From NCBI GenBank assembly GCA_900551075.1, contig URVB01000056.1, positions 1 through 22,855 of the forward strand: a stretch of 22,855 nt of DNA. The letters run 5' to 3'. Below, piece after piece: positions 16,207 through 22,736 of the stretch; position 1 is the first letter of the stretch; every line of letters begins with the position of its first letter. Position numbers and translations under genes: made by a program. The DNA is from an uncultured Blautia sp. (lineage in GTDB: Bacteria > Bacillota > Clostridia > Lachnospirales > Lachnospiraceae). A model generated the notes under the pieces. The model was given only the letters and a program-made list of their open reading frames with translations, was not told the origin of the DNA and searched no databases.

Positions 16207-17658
16207 TCATTTTTTACTTTTCGTTAAATCCCATAAAATCTCCTGCTTTATTTCCAGTCTGGCATCATAGGTTCCGCATTCCCGCACATCGAACAGCAGC
16301 TCTCCCCCGTGAGCACGTGCGATTTCCTGTGCCAGGCGCAGGCCCATAATATGCACAGCCCCTTTCCGGCCGTAAAAGCCTTCTGAATTCCGGCCATCTA
16401 CCGTCTCCCACAGCTTCAGTTCCTGCACCACATTCTCGGAGATACCCGGCCCGGTATCCCAAATTGCATAGGAAATACATCCGCTTTCCGCACGAAGCGC
16501 AATTTCTATCCTGCATCCCTGTGGATTATGCCGAATACTGTTCCCAATCAGATTACGCAGTGCACGCTTCAGCAATCCTTCATCCACGGATATAAAAGCC
16601 TGCTCCGCATTTCCCAAAATACGTACTTCGATTTCATAATTCTGCTCTATTCCTTCATTATACAGATCAGCCGCACATTCCCTCAATAATTTTGCCGGCA
16701 AACAGAGGCTCCTCCGAAGAGGCTGCGCACCGCAGGCAAGCTTCGATGTCAGATTCATGTCCTGGATCAGCCGCCGGATGATCAGACTCTGCCTGCGGAT
16801 AGCTGCCGCTGTCTTTTCTGTATCACAGCCATCCGAAAGCTGGTCGGTATATCCCATGATCAATGCAAGAGACGTCCGGATATCATGAGATACACCGGTA
16901 ATCCACTCTGTTCTTGCCCGGTCACGCTGCTCCAGCCTGCGGCTCTGCCTTTCCAACAGCACAGATGCCTGATTCAGCTTTCCGGCAAGCTCCCCTGCCG
17001 TTCCACTTTCCTTCAGGTTCACCGGTTCCTGACAGGACAGCTTTTCGATTCCCTCCGCAACCGGCCTTAAGGTACGGTAAAACTGATATCCAAAACAAAG
17101 CACAAACAACACGACCAGCAGGATATTTAGAAGCAATAACAGTCTCACATAAAAAAACAGGTTTTCGATAAATTCCAACGGAAATTCAACATTATATTTT
17201 GCAAATAAGCCCTCAGGTCTTCCGAATACCAGCAGCAGTTCCCCGTAAGACCAGACACTGACCGGATAATCCTCCAGATACCATCTCGTAAAAGAGGCCA
17301 CCTCCTGCAGTCCGTAGCTGCCCCGGATTTCTGCCGGAAGCTGCCATTCCCATACGATGTTCCCCTTTTGGTCAAGCGCCATAGCCCATAGAAATCCATT
17401 TTCATTCAGAAGCCGTCTGCCCTCATCTGTAAGCTCATATTTCTGCTGCTCCTCTTCCCTTGTCCCGCCTGTCTCAGGTACAAGCTCTCTCCCGAACTGC
17501 TCCATGTCATTTTGAAGCTTTAGCCCGGTACCCATCTCTCCCATGCCCGAATATATCAGATACCACAGGCATCCGAAATTACAAAGCAAAATAACAAATA
17601 CGATCAATCCTGCACTCATGGAATAGCGCCTGATGATCTTCCAAAGACTTCTCATCAT
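16207..17658 (-). CDS. Two-component sensor histidine kinase
   Basis: This 483-residue membrane kinase has TM1 about 15-36, an extracytoplasmic sensor of about 130 residues, TM2 about 168-192, a HAMP-like linker, a DHp domain with phospho-acceptor His258 (VSHDIRTSLALIMGY), and a HATPase domain with N-box Asn373 (NLIGNSIRHN), DTGPGI 401-406 and GLRLAQEIARAHGG 439-452. The usual HDIRTPL Pro is Ser, a variant seen in other Firmicute kinases, so activity is still expected. ATG 17658 abuts the regulator's TAG; a second Met codon at 17655 is better spaced from GGAG and may be the real start. The signal is unknown. Confidence 0.93.
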   Translation of the reverse strand: MMRSLWKIIRRYSMSAGLIVFVILLCNFGCLWYLIYSGMGEMGTGLKLQNDMEQFGRELVPETGGTREEEQQKYELTDEGRRLLNENGFLWAMALDQKGNIVWEWQLPAEIRGSYGLQEVASFTRWYLEDYPVSVWSYGELLLVFGRPEGLFAKYNVEFPLEFIENLFFYVRLLLLLNILLVVLFVLCFGYQFYRTLRPVAEGIEKLSCQEPVNLKESGTAGELAGKLNQASVLLERQSRRLEQRDRARTEWITGVSHDIRTSLALIMGYTDQLSDGCDTEKTAAAIRRQSLIIRRLIQDMNLTSKLACGAQPLRRSLCLPAKLLRECAADLYNEGIEQNYEIEVRILGNAEQAFISVDEGLLKRALRNLIGNSIRHNPQGCRIEIALRAESGCISYAIWDTGPGISENVVQELKLWETVDGRNSEGFYGRKGAVHIMGLRLAQEIARAHGGELLFDVRECGTYDARLEIKQEILWDLTKSKK

Positions 17659-18366
17659 CTACTCCTTCAAAAGCCGATATCCCAATCCCCTTACTGTCAG
17701 CAGCCATTGAGGATGTGACGGATCCTCTTCCAGCTTTTCCCTAAGGCGATGGATATGAACCATCAGCGTGTCTTCATAAACATAATACGAATCTCCCCAG
17801 GCCGCATAGCACAGTGCGTCAAAGGTTACGATCTTTCCCCGGTTCTCGGCCAGCTTCTGCAAAAGCACCATCTCCTTTGCAGTCAGCATCCACTCCTCCC
17901 CGTTTGCCGTAACCGAAGCATGATCAAAGGAAACCTTTCTGCTGCCAAGCTTCAGCGTCCTGTCCTCTTCGATCATTTTTCCCCAGGGCTGATAGGTGCG
18001 CCTCAAAACCGCATCGACACGCAAAATCAGCTCCTGGGGCAAAAAAGGCTTGGGGATATAATCACCGTCTCCAAGCCCCAATCCAAACAGCCTGTCCTCA
18101 TCCTGATCCCGTGCAGACAAAAATAAAATCGGAAGCTCCGCCTGCTGCCATATTTTTTTAAACAGAGAAAATCCGTCTTCATCCTGCAGCATAACATCCA
18201 ATATCACGATATCCGGTTTTTCCTTTTCGAATACCTGCAGCCCCTCCCTGGCGGATATGGCTGAAACAACATGACTGTATCCATGCCTGCGAAGAATATC
18301 GGCAATCATTGCTGCCAGCTCAATATTATCGTCCACAAGAAGAACCCTGCAATTATAAATATCCAT
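17659..18366 (-). CDS. OmpR/PhoB-type response regulator
   Basis: This 235-residue regulator has a receiver domain (about 5-118) with acidic pocket Asp12-Asp13, phospho-acceptor Asp57 (VILDVML) and Lys106 (YIPKPF), then a winged-helix DNA-binding domain (about 135-233, ending VRGLGYRLLKE). The common LGADDY loop before Lys reads LGDGDY. It is partner to the adjoining kinase on one mRNA. ATG 18366 follows GAGGGG. No strong promoter is seen in the 71 bases after the Cys-pair protein gene, so co-transcription with that gene is possible. Target genes are not deducible. Confidence 0.95.
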   Translation of the reverse strand: MDIYNCRVLLVDDNIELAAMIADILRRHGYSHVVSAISAREGLQVFEKEKPDIVILDVMLQDEDGFSLFKKIWQQAELPILFLSARDQDEDRLFGLGLGDGDYIPKPFLPQELILRVDAVLRRTYQPWGKMIEEDRTLKLGSRKVSFDHASVTANGEEWMLTAKEMVLLQKLAENRGKIVTFDALCYAAWGDSYYVYEDTLMVHIHRLREKLEEDPSHPQWLLTVRGLGYRLLKE

Positions 18367-18437
18367 TATTTCCCCTCACTTTTCTGTCAATGCCTGATTT
18401 TCCGTATCCATTTTAATGCGCTTTCTACGTAACGGTT

Positions 18438-19166
18438 TCAGTTACTGCTATATCTGCCCGGACAATAAAAGGTTAAAAATTCAATCCTTTTATTTTCCTC
18501 CTCTTCCTCGCTTGTCTGCTCCTCTGTCCCATACGCAAAATAGAAATCGCCTATGGTAAACGCCCTGAGCTGAGGCTCCAGCAAACGTATCTCTTTTGTT
18601 TTGAAATTAATGACCCCGACCCCGTAGGTATTTTCTTCATTCCAGCACCGTTCCATCATTTCCTTCAGACATTCTTCACACAAAAAGGAGGCCGTCTGCC
18701 CGATATCCATATATTCGTCTCCCCGCAGGGTAATCGAACCGCTGGCAAAGCCCCGGTCAATGTTTTCTGAAATATATGTGGAAAATTCATCCTTTCCATG
18801 GCTGCACCGCTGTGTGGAACCATAGCTGTCGATTTTTGTAAGCAGGTTTCCGGCATCGTCATAAGGATTCATTTCTATATAATTGACTTCAAAAGAATTT
18901 AAACTGATGATTCCGATATTCTCCTGTCCAAAATAAATTTCCAGAAGTGTATCCTTTCCACCGTTGCAGAGCTTGCATTCTGTTTTGGGAGTATCCGATT
19001 CGTACTGAATCGGTTCTTCTTGCCATTCCGTGCTTTCCTTTAATGTTTTCTTCCCGGTTACATTTCTTTTTGGAAGATCCTGCTTCGCATCTCTGATATA
19101 CGATACCAAAATCCCAAATATGCAGGCAACCAGCACAACCTTCACAAATTCCTTCTTGTCCTTCAT
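18438..19166 (-). CDS. Membrane-anchored Cys-pair protein of unknown function
   Basis: I do not recognise a named family. The 242-residue protein has a short basic N-terminus and one hydrophobic segment (about 8-24), then a hydrophilic domain, so it is probably anchored with the rest outside the cell. Cysteines form spaced pairs: C64-x-x-C67, C121-x-H123 and C163-x-x-C166, suggesting a zinc- or other metal-binding ribbon or structural disulfides. The middle has SFEVNYIEMNPYDDAGN and SGSITLRGDEYMDIG. The C-terminus is acidic (EEQTSEEEEENKR). It lies upstream of, and in the same direction as, the two-component pair, and is divergent from the XRE genes. AAGGGGAA precedes ATG 19166. A sensor accessory or envelope role is possible but not shown. 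Confidence 0.75.
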   Translation of the reverse strand: MKDKKEFVKVVLVACIFGILVSYIRDAKQDLPKRNVTGKKTLKESTEWQEEPIQYESDTPKTECKLCNGGKDTLLEIYFGQENIGIISLNSFEVNYIEMNPYDDAGNLLTKIDSYGSTQRCSHGKDEFSTYISENIDRGFASGSITLRGDEYMDIGQTASFLCEECLKEMMERCWNEENTYGVGVINFKTKEIRLLEPQLRAFTIGDFYFAYGTEEQTSEEEEENKRIEFLTFYCPGRYSSN

Positions 19167-19195
19167 TTTTTGTTCCCCTTATCTGTTTTTAAATT

Positions 19196-19259
19196 ATCTA
19201 AATTAGATTTTATCCTCTAAAACCAGACAGGTCAATACATTCATCTGTTTTAAGCAGAT
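19196..19259. promoter_or_regulatory. Palindromic candidate operators in the divergent region
   Basis: Two inverted repeats flank the minus-strand promoter: ATCTAA-A-TTAGAT (19196-19208), over the predicted start and one edge of the -10, and ATCTG-N7-CAGAT (19243-19259), upstream of the -35 and before the first XRE gene. Either could bind an XRE protein and control both directions. This is inferred from symmetry alone. Confidence 0.4.
19207..19235 (-). promoter_or_regulatory. Promoter of the Cys-pair membrane protein gene
   Basis: On the minus strand TTGACC (19230-19235), a 17-base spacer and TAAAAT (19207-19212) precede ATG 19166 with a leader of about 34 bases. The predicted start near 19200 lies inside a palindrome (19196-19208), a natural place for repression. 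Confidence 0.65.
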
Positions 19260-19294
19260 ATATTTCTGATATGTATAAGGTACAATTAGATATC
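19220..19294 (+). repeat. Duplicated XRE upstream region, copy 1
   Basis: This 75-base block aligns without gaps to 19643-19717. It begins with 11 identical bases (AAACCAGACAG) and ends with 16 identical bases (GGTACAATTAGATATC at 19279-19294) just before the ribosome binding site. Between them about 26 of 48 positions match. Confidence 0.7.
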
Positions 19295-19306
19295 GGAGGG
19301 ATGTTT

Positions 19307-19615
19307 ATGTATGAAGACTTTTTTTGCGAACGATTGTCTAAATTAAGAAATGAAAAAGGGATTTCCGCGCGGGACCTGAGCCTGAAGCTTGGATATAACC
19401 CAGGATATGTCAATGCAATTGAAAATCAGAATGTTTTGCCCTCTATGTCTGCATTTTTTTATATTTGCCAATACCTGAAAATAACCCCCTGTGAATTCTT
19501 TGATCCACAGAATCAATATCCCTCGGAATTAAAAGAGCTAATCAGTGATTTAAATGCACTGGATCATGAACAGTTCCAAATGATCGTCTCATTGGTAAAA
19601 AATATGAAGAAATAA
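19307..19615 (+). CDS. XRE family regulator, tandem copy 1
   Basis: This 102-residue protein is a small Cro/cI-type DNA-binding protein. Helix-turn-helix about residues 8-62: RLSKLRNEKG, ISARDLSLKLG, NPGYVNAIENQ. A short C-terminal helical tail (about 70-102) could mediate dimerisation. Start ATG 19307 is taken because GGAGG lies 7 bases before it; the Met at 19301 is too close and the longer frame includes the leader. It is about 74% identical to the next gene (75 of 102 positions by eye) with no length change. It is divergent from the Cys-pair membrane protein gene. Self-regulation is likely but not proven. Confidence 0.9.
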   Translation: MYEDFFCERLSKLRNEKGISARDLSLKLGYNPGYVNAIENQNVLPSMSAFFYICQYLKITPCEFFDPQNQYPSELKELISDLNALDHEQFQMIVSLVKNMKK

Positions 19616-19642
19616 CCGTTCCCCGCCGCAGCTTATCTGTTC

Positions 19643-19717
19643 AAACCAGACAGAATCCTTAGTTCCTCCGCTTTAACCGGACATACTTTCGTGTTATATA
19701 GGGTACAATTAGATATC
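19643..19717 (+). repeat. Duplicated XRE upstream region, copy 2
   Basis: This is the second copy of the 75-base XRE upstream block. The AAACCAGACAG and GGTACAATTAGATATC ends (the latter at 19702-19717) are perfectly kept and the spacing of 59 bases between them is identical to copy 1. This suggests both ends are functional sites or that the duplication is fairly recent. Confidence 0.7.
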
Positions 19718-19729
19718 AGGAGGATATTT

Positions 19730-20038
19730 ATGTACGAGGATTTATTTTATGAACGGCTAACAAAACTGAGAAATGAAAAAGGCGTTTCCGCACGTGATAT
19801 GAGTCTGTCACTTGGACAGAATGCCGGATATATCAATGCGATTGAAAATCAAAACGGTTTTCCTTCTATGCCTGCATTCTTCTATATTTGCGAATACCTG
19901 GGCGTGACACCTTCCGAATTTTTTGATTCACAGAATCAATATCCTTCTGAGCTTCGGGAAATCATCACGGATTTAACCGCCTTAGATCATGGACAGCTCC
20001 AGATGATCGCTTCCCTGATAAAAAGTATTAAAAAATAA
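19730..20038 (+). CDS. XRE family regulator, tandem copy 2
   Basis: This 102-residue paralogue of the preceding gene has the same layout: RLTKLRNEKG, VSARDMSLSLG, NAGYINAIENQ. Differences from copy 1 include Lys27 to Ser, Tyr30 to Gln and Pro32 to Ala, in or next to the recognition helix, so the two may bind related but different sites. ATG 19730 follows AGGAGG at 6 bases; the longer frame from GTG 19691 lies in the duplicated leader and is rejected. A strong terminator follows 26 bases after its end. Confidence 0.9.
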   Translation: MYEDLFYERLTKLRNEKGVSARDMSLSLGQNAGYINAIENQNGFPSMPAFFYICEYLGVTPSEFFDSQNQYPSELREIITDLTALDHGQLQMIASLIKSIKK

Positions 20039-20063
20039 AATGCTGTGCCAAATAAGCACCACG

Positions 20064-20107
20064 AAAAACAGGGCATCTCCAACAAATGGAACTACCCTGT
20101 TTTTTTT
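20064..20107. terminator. Two-way intrinsic terminator between XRE copy 2 and the MATE gene
   Basis: A perfect 10-bp stem, AAAAACAGGG pairing CCCTGTTTTT (20064-20073 with 20095-20104), encloses a 21-base loop that can itself pair TCC with GGA. On the plus strand an 8-T run (20100-20107) follows. The minus strand has a 5-T run. It can end both convergent transcripts. Confidence 0.88.
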
Positions 20108-20159
20108 CATATCTCTAAAATCTTGTGTTACTTAAACAAGCTCATTTTATCATTTCCAA

Positions 20160-21491
20160 TCAAACATAATGATATTTCCTGCGGTTTCCAATCAAAAATG
20201 CCAGCGAAATTCCAAATGCAAGCATTTCTGCAACTGTAATGGAGCACCAGATTCCGTCAATTCCAAAAAAAGCTGGCAGGATCAAAACAGAAAGCATTTG
20301 AAATATAAGAGTTCGCATAAAGGATATTGCTGCGGATACACCTCCGTTATTAAGTGCCGTAAAGAAAGATGATGCAAATATGTTTATGCCGGATAAGGGA
20401 AATGAAAACGCAAATAATTTAAAAGCATGTTTTGTCATCTCAAACAATTCCGCATCATAACCGACAAAAACAGTTGAGAGTATTCCCGCAAGTGCCCATG
20501 CAAGGCACATCATCAATATACCTGCAATACCCATGATAAAAAAGCTTTTTTTCAACAGGCTTTTTAATTCGTCATGATTTCCTGCTCCATAATGATAGCT
20601 GATAATCGGGGCAGTCCCGATTGTGTAGCCAATAAATACCGCAATAAAAATGAACTGGATATACATCAGCGTACCATATGCCGCTACGCCATCCTCACCT
20701 GCAAATTTTAATAGCTGTAAGTTATAAAGCACGCTAATCAAGGAAGATGAAATGTTGCTCATCAGTTCAGACGAACCGTTTATGCATGCCTTTTGTAATG
20801 CTTTCCCCTCCATCCTTGTCTTTCTTAGCTGCAGGCAACTGCTGTTTGGACGGGCAAAATAAATGAGCGGAAGTATGCCCCCGACACATTGTCCGATCCC
20901 TGTTGCTATTGCCGCACCGGCAACTCCCCATCGGAAAATGGCAATAAATAAAGCGTCCAGCAGAATATTGACAATACCTGCTGTTGTTGTTACTGCAAGA
21001 CCCAGCTTTGGTTTTTCCGCTGCCGCCAAAAAGGTTTGAAATACATTTTGCAGCATAAAAGCAGTATTAAATGATAGTACAGCTCTGCCATAAACAACGC
21101 AATCATCTATCATTGCGTCGGTTGCTCCCAACAAAACGGAAATCGGACGAATAAACACAAATCCAACCGTTGAAAGCAGCACGCCCAGCACCACCGTTAA
21201 TTTAACCATCATAGTGAAATAACGGTCGGCTTTTTCCTGATTGCCTTCTCCTAAGGTTTTGGCAACTAAAGCACTTCCTCCTGTGCCAACCATAAACCCG
21301 ACACCGCCAAGTACCATAATAAATGGCATCACGAGATTGACGGCCGCAAACGGAATTTTCCCAACGAAATTGGATACAAAAAAGCCATCTACAACCCCAT
21401 AGACAGAAGTAAATATCATCATGATAACAGGGGAAAGGCAAAAGTAAAATAATTTTTTGTAAGTAAAGTGATTCGATAATTGTATGTTCAT
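20160..21491 (-). CDS. MATE family efflux transporter
   Basis: This 443-residue membrane protein has about 12 hydrophobic segments and a MATE layout: start LFYFCLSPVIMMIFTSVYGVVDGFFVS (TM1), FGVAGAAIATGIGQ-like RWGVAGAAIATGIGQ near the middle, and a second-half repeat with GTAPIISYHYGAG. MATE proteins export drugs or metabolites using Na+ or H+ gradients; the substrate is unknown. ATG 21491 has AAAGGA 6 bases before it; the longer frame to 21593 runs into the end of the MarR gene and is rejected. It lies 37 bases after the MarR-type regulator, so both form one unit, probably drug-responsive. AT-richer than the core genes upstream. Confidence 0.92.
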   Translation of the reverse strand: MNIQLSNHFTYKKLFYFCLSPVIMMIFTSVYGVVDGFFVSNFVGKIPFAAVNLVMPFIMVLGGVGFMVGTGGSALVAKTLGEGNQEKADRYFTMMVKLTVVLGVLLSTVGFVFIRPISVLLGATDAMIDDCVVYGRAVLSFNTAFMLQNVFQTFLAAAEKPKLGLAVTTTAGIVNILLDALFIAIFRWGVAGAAIATGIGQCVGGILPLIYFARPNSSCLQLRKTRMEGKALQKACINGSSELMSNISSSLISVLYNLQLLKFAGEDGVAAYGTLMYIQFIFIAVFIGYTIGTAPIISYHYGAGNHDELKSLLKKSFFIMGIAGILMMCLAWALAGILSTVFVGYDAELFEMTKHAFKLFAFSFPLSGINIFASSFFTALNNGGVSAAISFMRTLIFQMLSVLILPAFFGIDGIWCSITVAEMLAFGISLAFLIGNRRKYHYV

Positions 21492-21528
21492 TTTTGTTCC
21501 TTTCATGCCAGCAGCCGGCATCTGCGGA

Positions 21529-21990
21529 CTAACTCTCCTTTTCTTTTTTTTCGGATACATTTGTGCTGAATTCTTCCCATAACTGATTTCCAAAGTATTC
21601 TAACGCTTCTACAAATTCCGGAGAGAATTTTTGCAAAGTATCTTTAATAGCTTTTTCTTCTGCGGCATAAATATCATTCATCAGCTTGTCCACATATTTT
21701 CTTCCGCTTTCTGTAAGGGAAATCGCTTTTTCTTTTGTGTGATGTTCCGAATCAAATGTTATATACCCGCGGGCAATCATGCTTTTGACAATTGTGTTAA
21801 TCGTTGTCCGTGGTATGAGCCATTCATCGCTGACCTCTTTTTGGGAATGTGTTTCTCCATCGTCAAGGGCATAAAGAAATGCCAAGGTATTTTCATTGAT
21901 ACCAAGATATCTTGCGAAATAATAGTACACGCCGTCAATTTTATTAGTCGCCAGCATAATACGCCGCACCGTTTCATAATTCTTGTCCAA
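21529..21990 (-). CDS. MarR family transcriptional regulator
   Basis: This winged-helix repressor-type protein of about 153 residues likely controls itself and the MATE gene. Counting from the Met at 21996, the helix-turn-helix is about residues 50-105: HSQKEVSDEWLIPRTTINTIV, then the wing DSEHHTKEKAISLTESG. The C-terminus is charged (SEKKEKES). The start is uncertain. ATG 21996 is adjacent to AGGAGG (1 base), while TTG 21990 is 7 bases away and gives a protein starting MDKNYETVRR, so TTG is preferred. The longer frame to 22164 reads through the promoter and is rejected. Confidence 0.88.
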   Translation of the reverse strand: MDKNYETVRRIMLATNKIDGVYYYFARYLGINENTLAFLYALDDGETHSQKEVSDEWLIPRTTINTIVKSMIARGYITFDSEHHTKEKAISLTESGRKYVDKLMNDIYAAEEKAIKDTLQKFSPEFVEALEYFGNQLWEEFSTNVSEKKEKES

Positions 21991-22008
21991 TGTCATCCCT
22001 CCTTTTGG

Positions 22009-22055
22009 ATACGAAATCGTATTGTAATTATAGTACGGTTTCGTATTGAAGTCAA
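22009..22055 (-). promoter_or_regulatory. marR-MATE promoter with two palindromic operators
   Basis: On the minus strand TTGACT (22050-22055), a 17-base spacer and a perfect TATAAT (22027-22032) form a strong promoter. Palindrome A, ATACGA-TT-TCGTAT (22009-22022), covers the predicted start near 22020. Palindrome B, ATACGA-AA-CCGTAC (22033-22046), fills the spacer between -35 and -10 and keeps 4 of 6 positions in one arm. Their centres are 24 bases apart. This is a typical autorepression layout for a MarR protein. Confidence 0.8.
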
Positions 22056-22085
22056 CCATTTTTAAGAAAAGCAAGGTACCGGCAC

Positions 22086-22177
22086 AATCGAGCAGGAGGG
22101 AGTGACTGACTCCCGTCCTCTCACAGCGCCGTACGTCAGACTGTCTAACGATTATATATGGCAATCTGGCTGTACGG
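22086..22177 (-). mobile_element. Probable degenerate group II intron 3' end (domains V-VI)
   Basis: On the minus strand GTACGGCGCTGTGAGAGGACGG, split here as GTACGG and TGTGAGAGGACGG, then hairpin GGGAGT-N5-ACTCCC (22098-22114) and CTCCTGCTCGATT resemble the domain V-VI end of bacterial group II introns as I remember them. The would-be domain V stem CCGTAC/GTACGG encloses 37 bases, too long, and the catalytic AGC is not seen. No maturase gene is present. So it is a remnant, if correct. Bases 22178-22273 beyond it hold nothing I can identify. Confidence 0.45.
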
Positions 22178-22273
22178 TATTTTTATTACTTTTGAGACTG
22201 TATCTCCTATTTTACCATTTTGAATATAAAACCTCTCGACTTTTTTTGCTGTTGTAAACTCCCATTATCACGC

Positions 22274-22732
22274 CTACTGAATAATTCCAAACAACACAAA
22301 CCTTGCGTTATCAAATTCATAGCTGCAGGTTGAAAGCGTAACGATACGGTCTGTGGCTGCAGGAGTGGTTTCGCTATCAAAGCAGGAATGCTCTTTTACG
22401 GATTTCTGCCATTCTTCAAACACTGTGTCAGTGCTAAAGTCTACTTTCCACGCATTATCCTTGACATTTGCCACATAACCGGCAAATACTTCTATTCTAA
22501 AGTTCTGCTTCGGTGTCATTATCAGTATGGTCGGATGTGCATTATAAAACTCCTGCTTTTTATACTCTGTCAGTCCCGAAAACATGGTACCATTCTTCAT
22601 GTAGTGGCCGTAAACGATGCTGTTCCGGTCTGAGAAATCCGATGCATTTCTGGTATCCAGAAAAACGCAGCCCAGACTGTTCCACTCTCCGCTGAACAGG
22701 TGTTTTAAATAATACTGATTATCCCCATTCTG
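22274..22732 (-). pseudogene. Class B sortase, 5'-truncated
   Basis: Read through in frame from 22732, the 152 codons give the C-terminal catalytic part of a class B sortase, which joins surface proteins to the cell wall or pili. All three catalytic residues are kept: His43 in IVYGHYMKNGTMF, Cys136 in TLSTC and Arg144 in NARF. Upstream of QNGDNQYYL the reading stops at TGA (22733-22735), and the expected N-terminal membrane anchor and first strands (roughly 80-100 residues) are missing. An ATG at 22600 could start a shorter protein but would lose the catalytic His. Such sortases are common in Clostridia integrative elements. Probably a remnant. Confidence 0.8.
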
Positions 22733-22736
22733 TCAA
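22709..22736 (-). promoter_or_regulatory. Promoter-like sequence created at the sortase truncation junction
   Basis: On the minus strand TTGACA (22731-22736), a 16-base spacer and TATTAT (22709-22714) straddle the junction. It would drive transcription into the truncated sortase. It may be fortuitous. Confidence 0.3.

Noticed and set aside
19281..19286. TACAAT as the -10 box of the first XRE gene (and the same in copy 2).
   Set aside because: A start from it would fall in or at the ribosome binding site and no -35 lies at the right distance. The block is better treated as a conserved leader or operator.
21997..22164. N-terminal extension of the MarR protein to a 211-residue form.
   Set aside because: It would be translated from DNA holding the strong promoter, both operators and the intron remnant.
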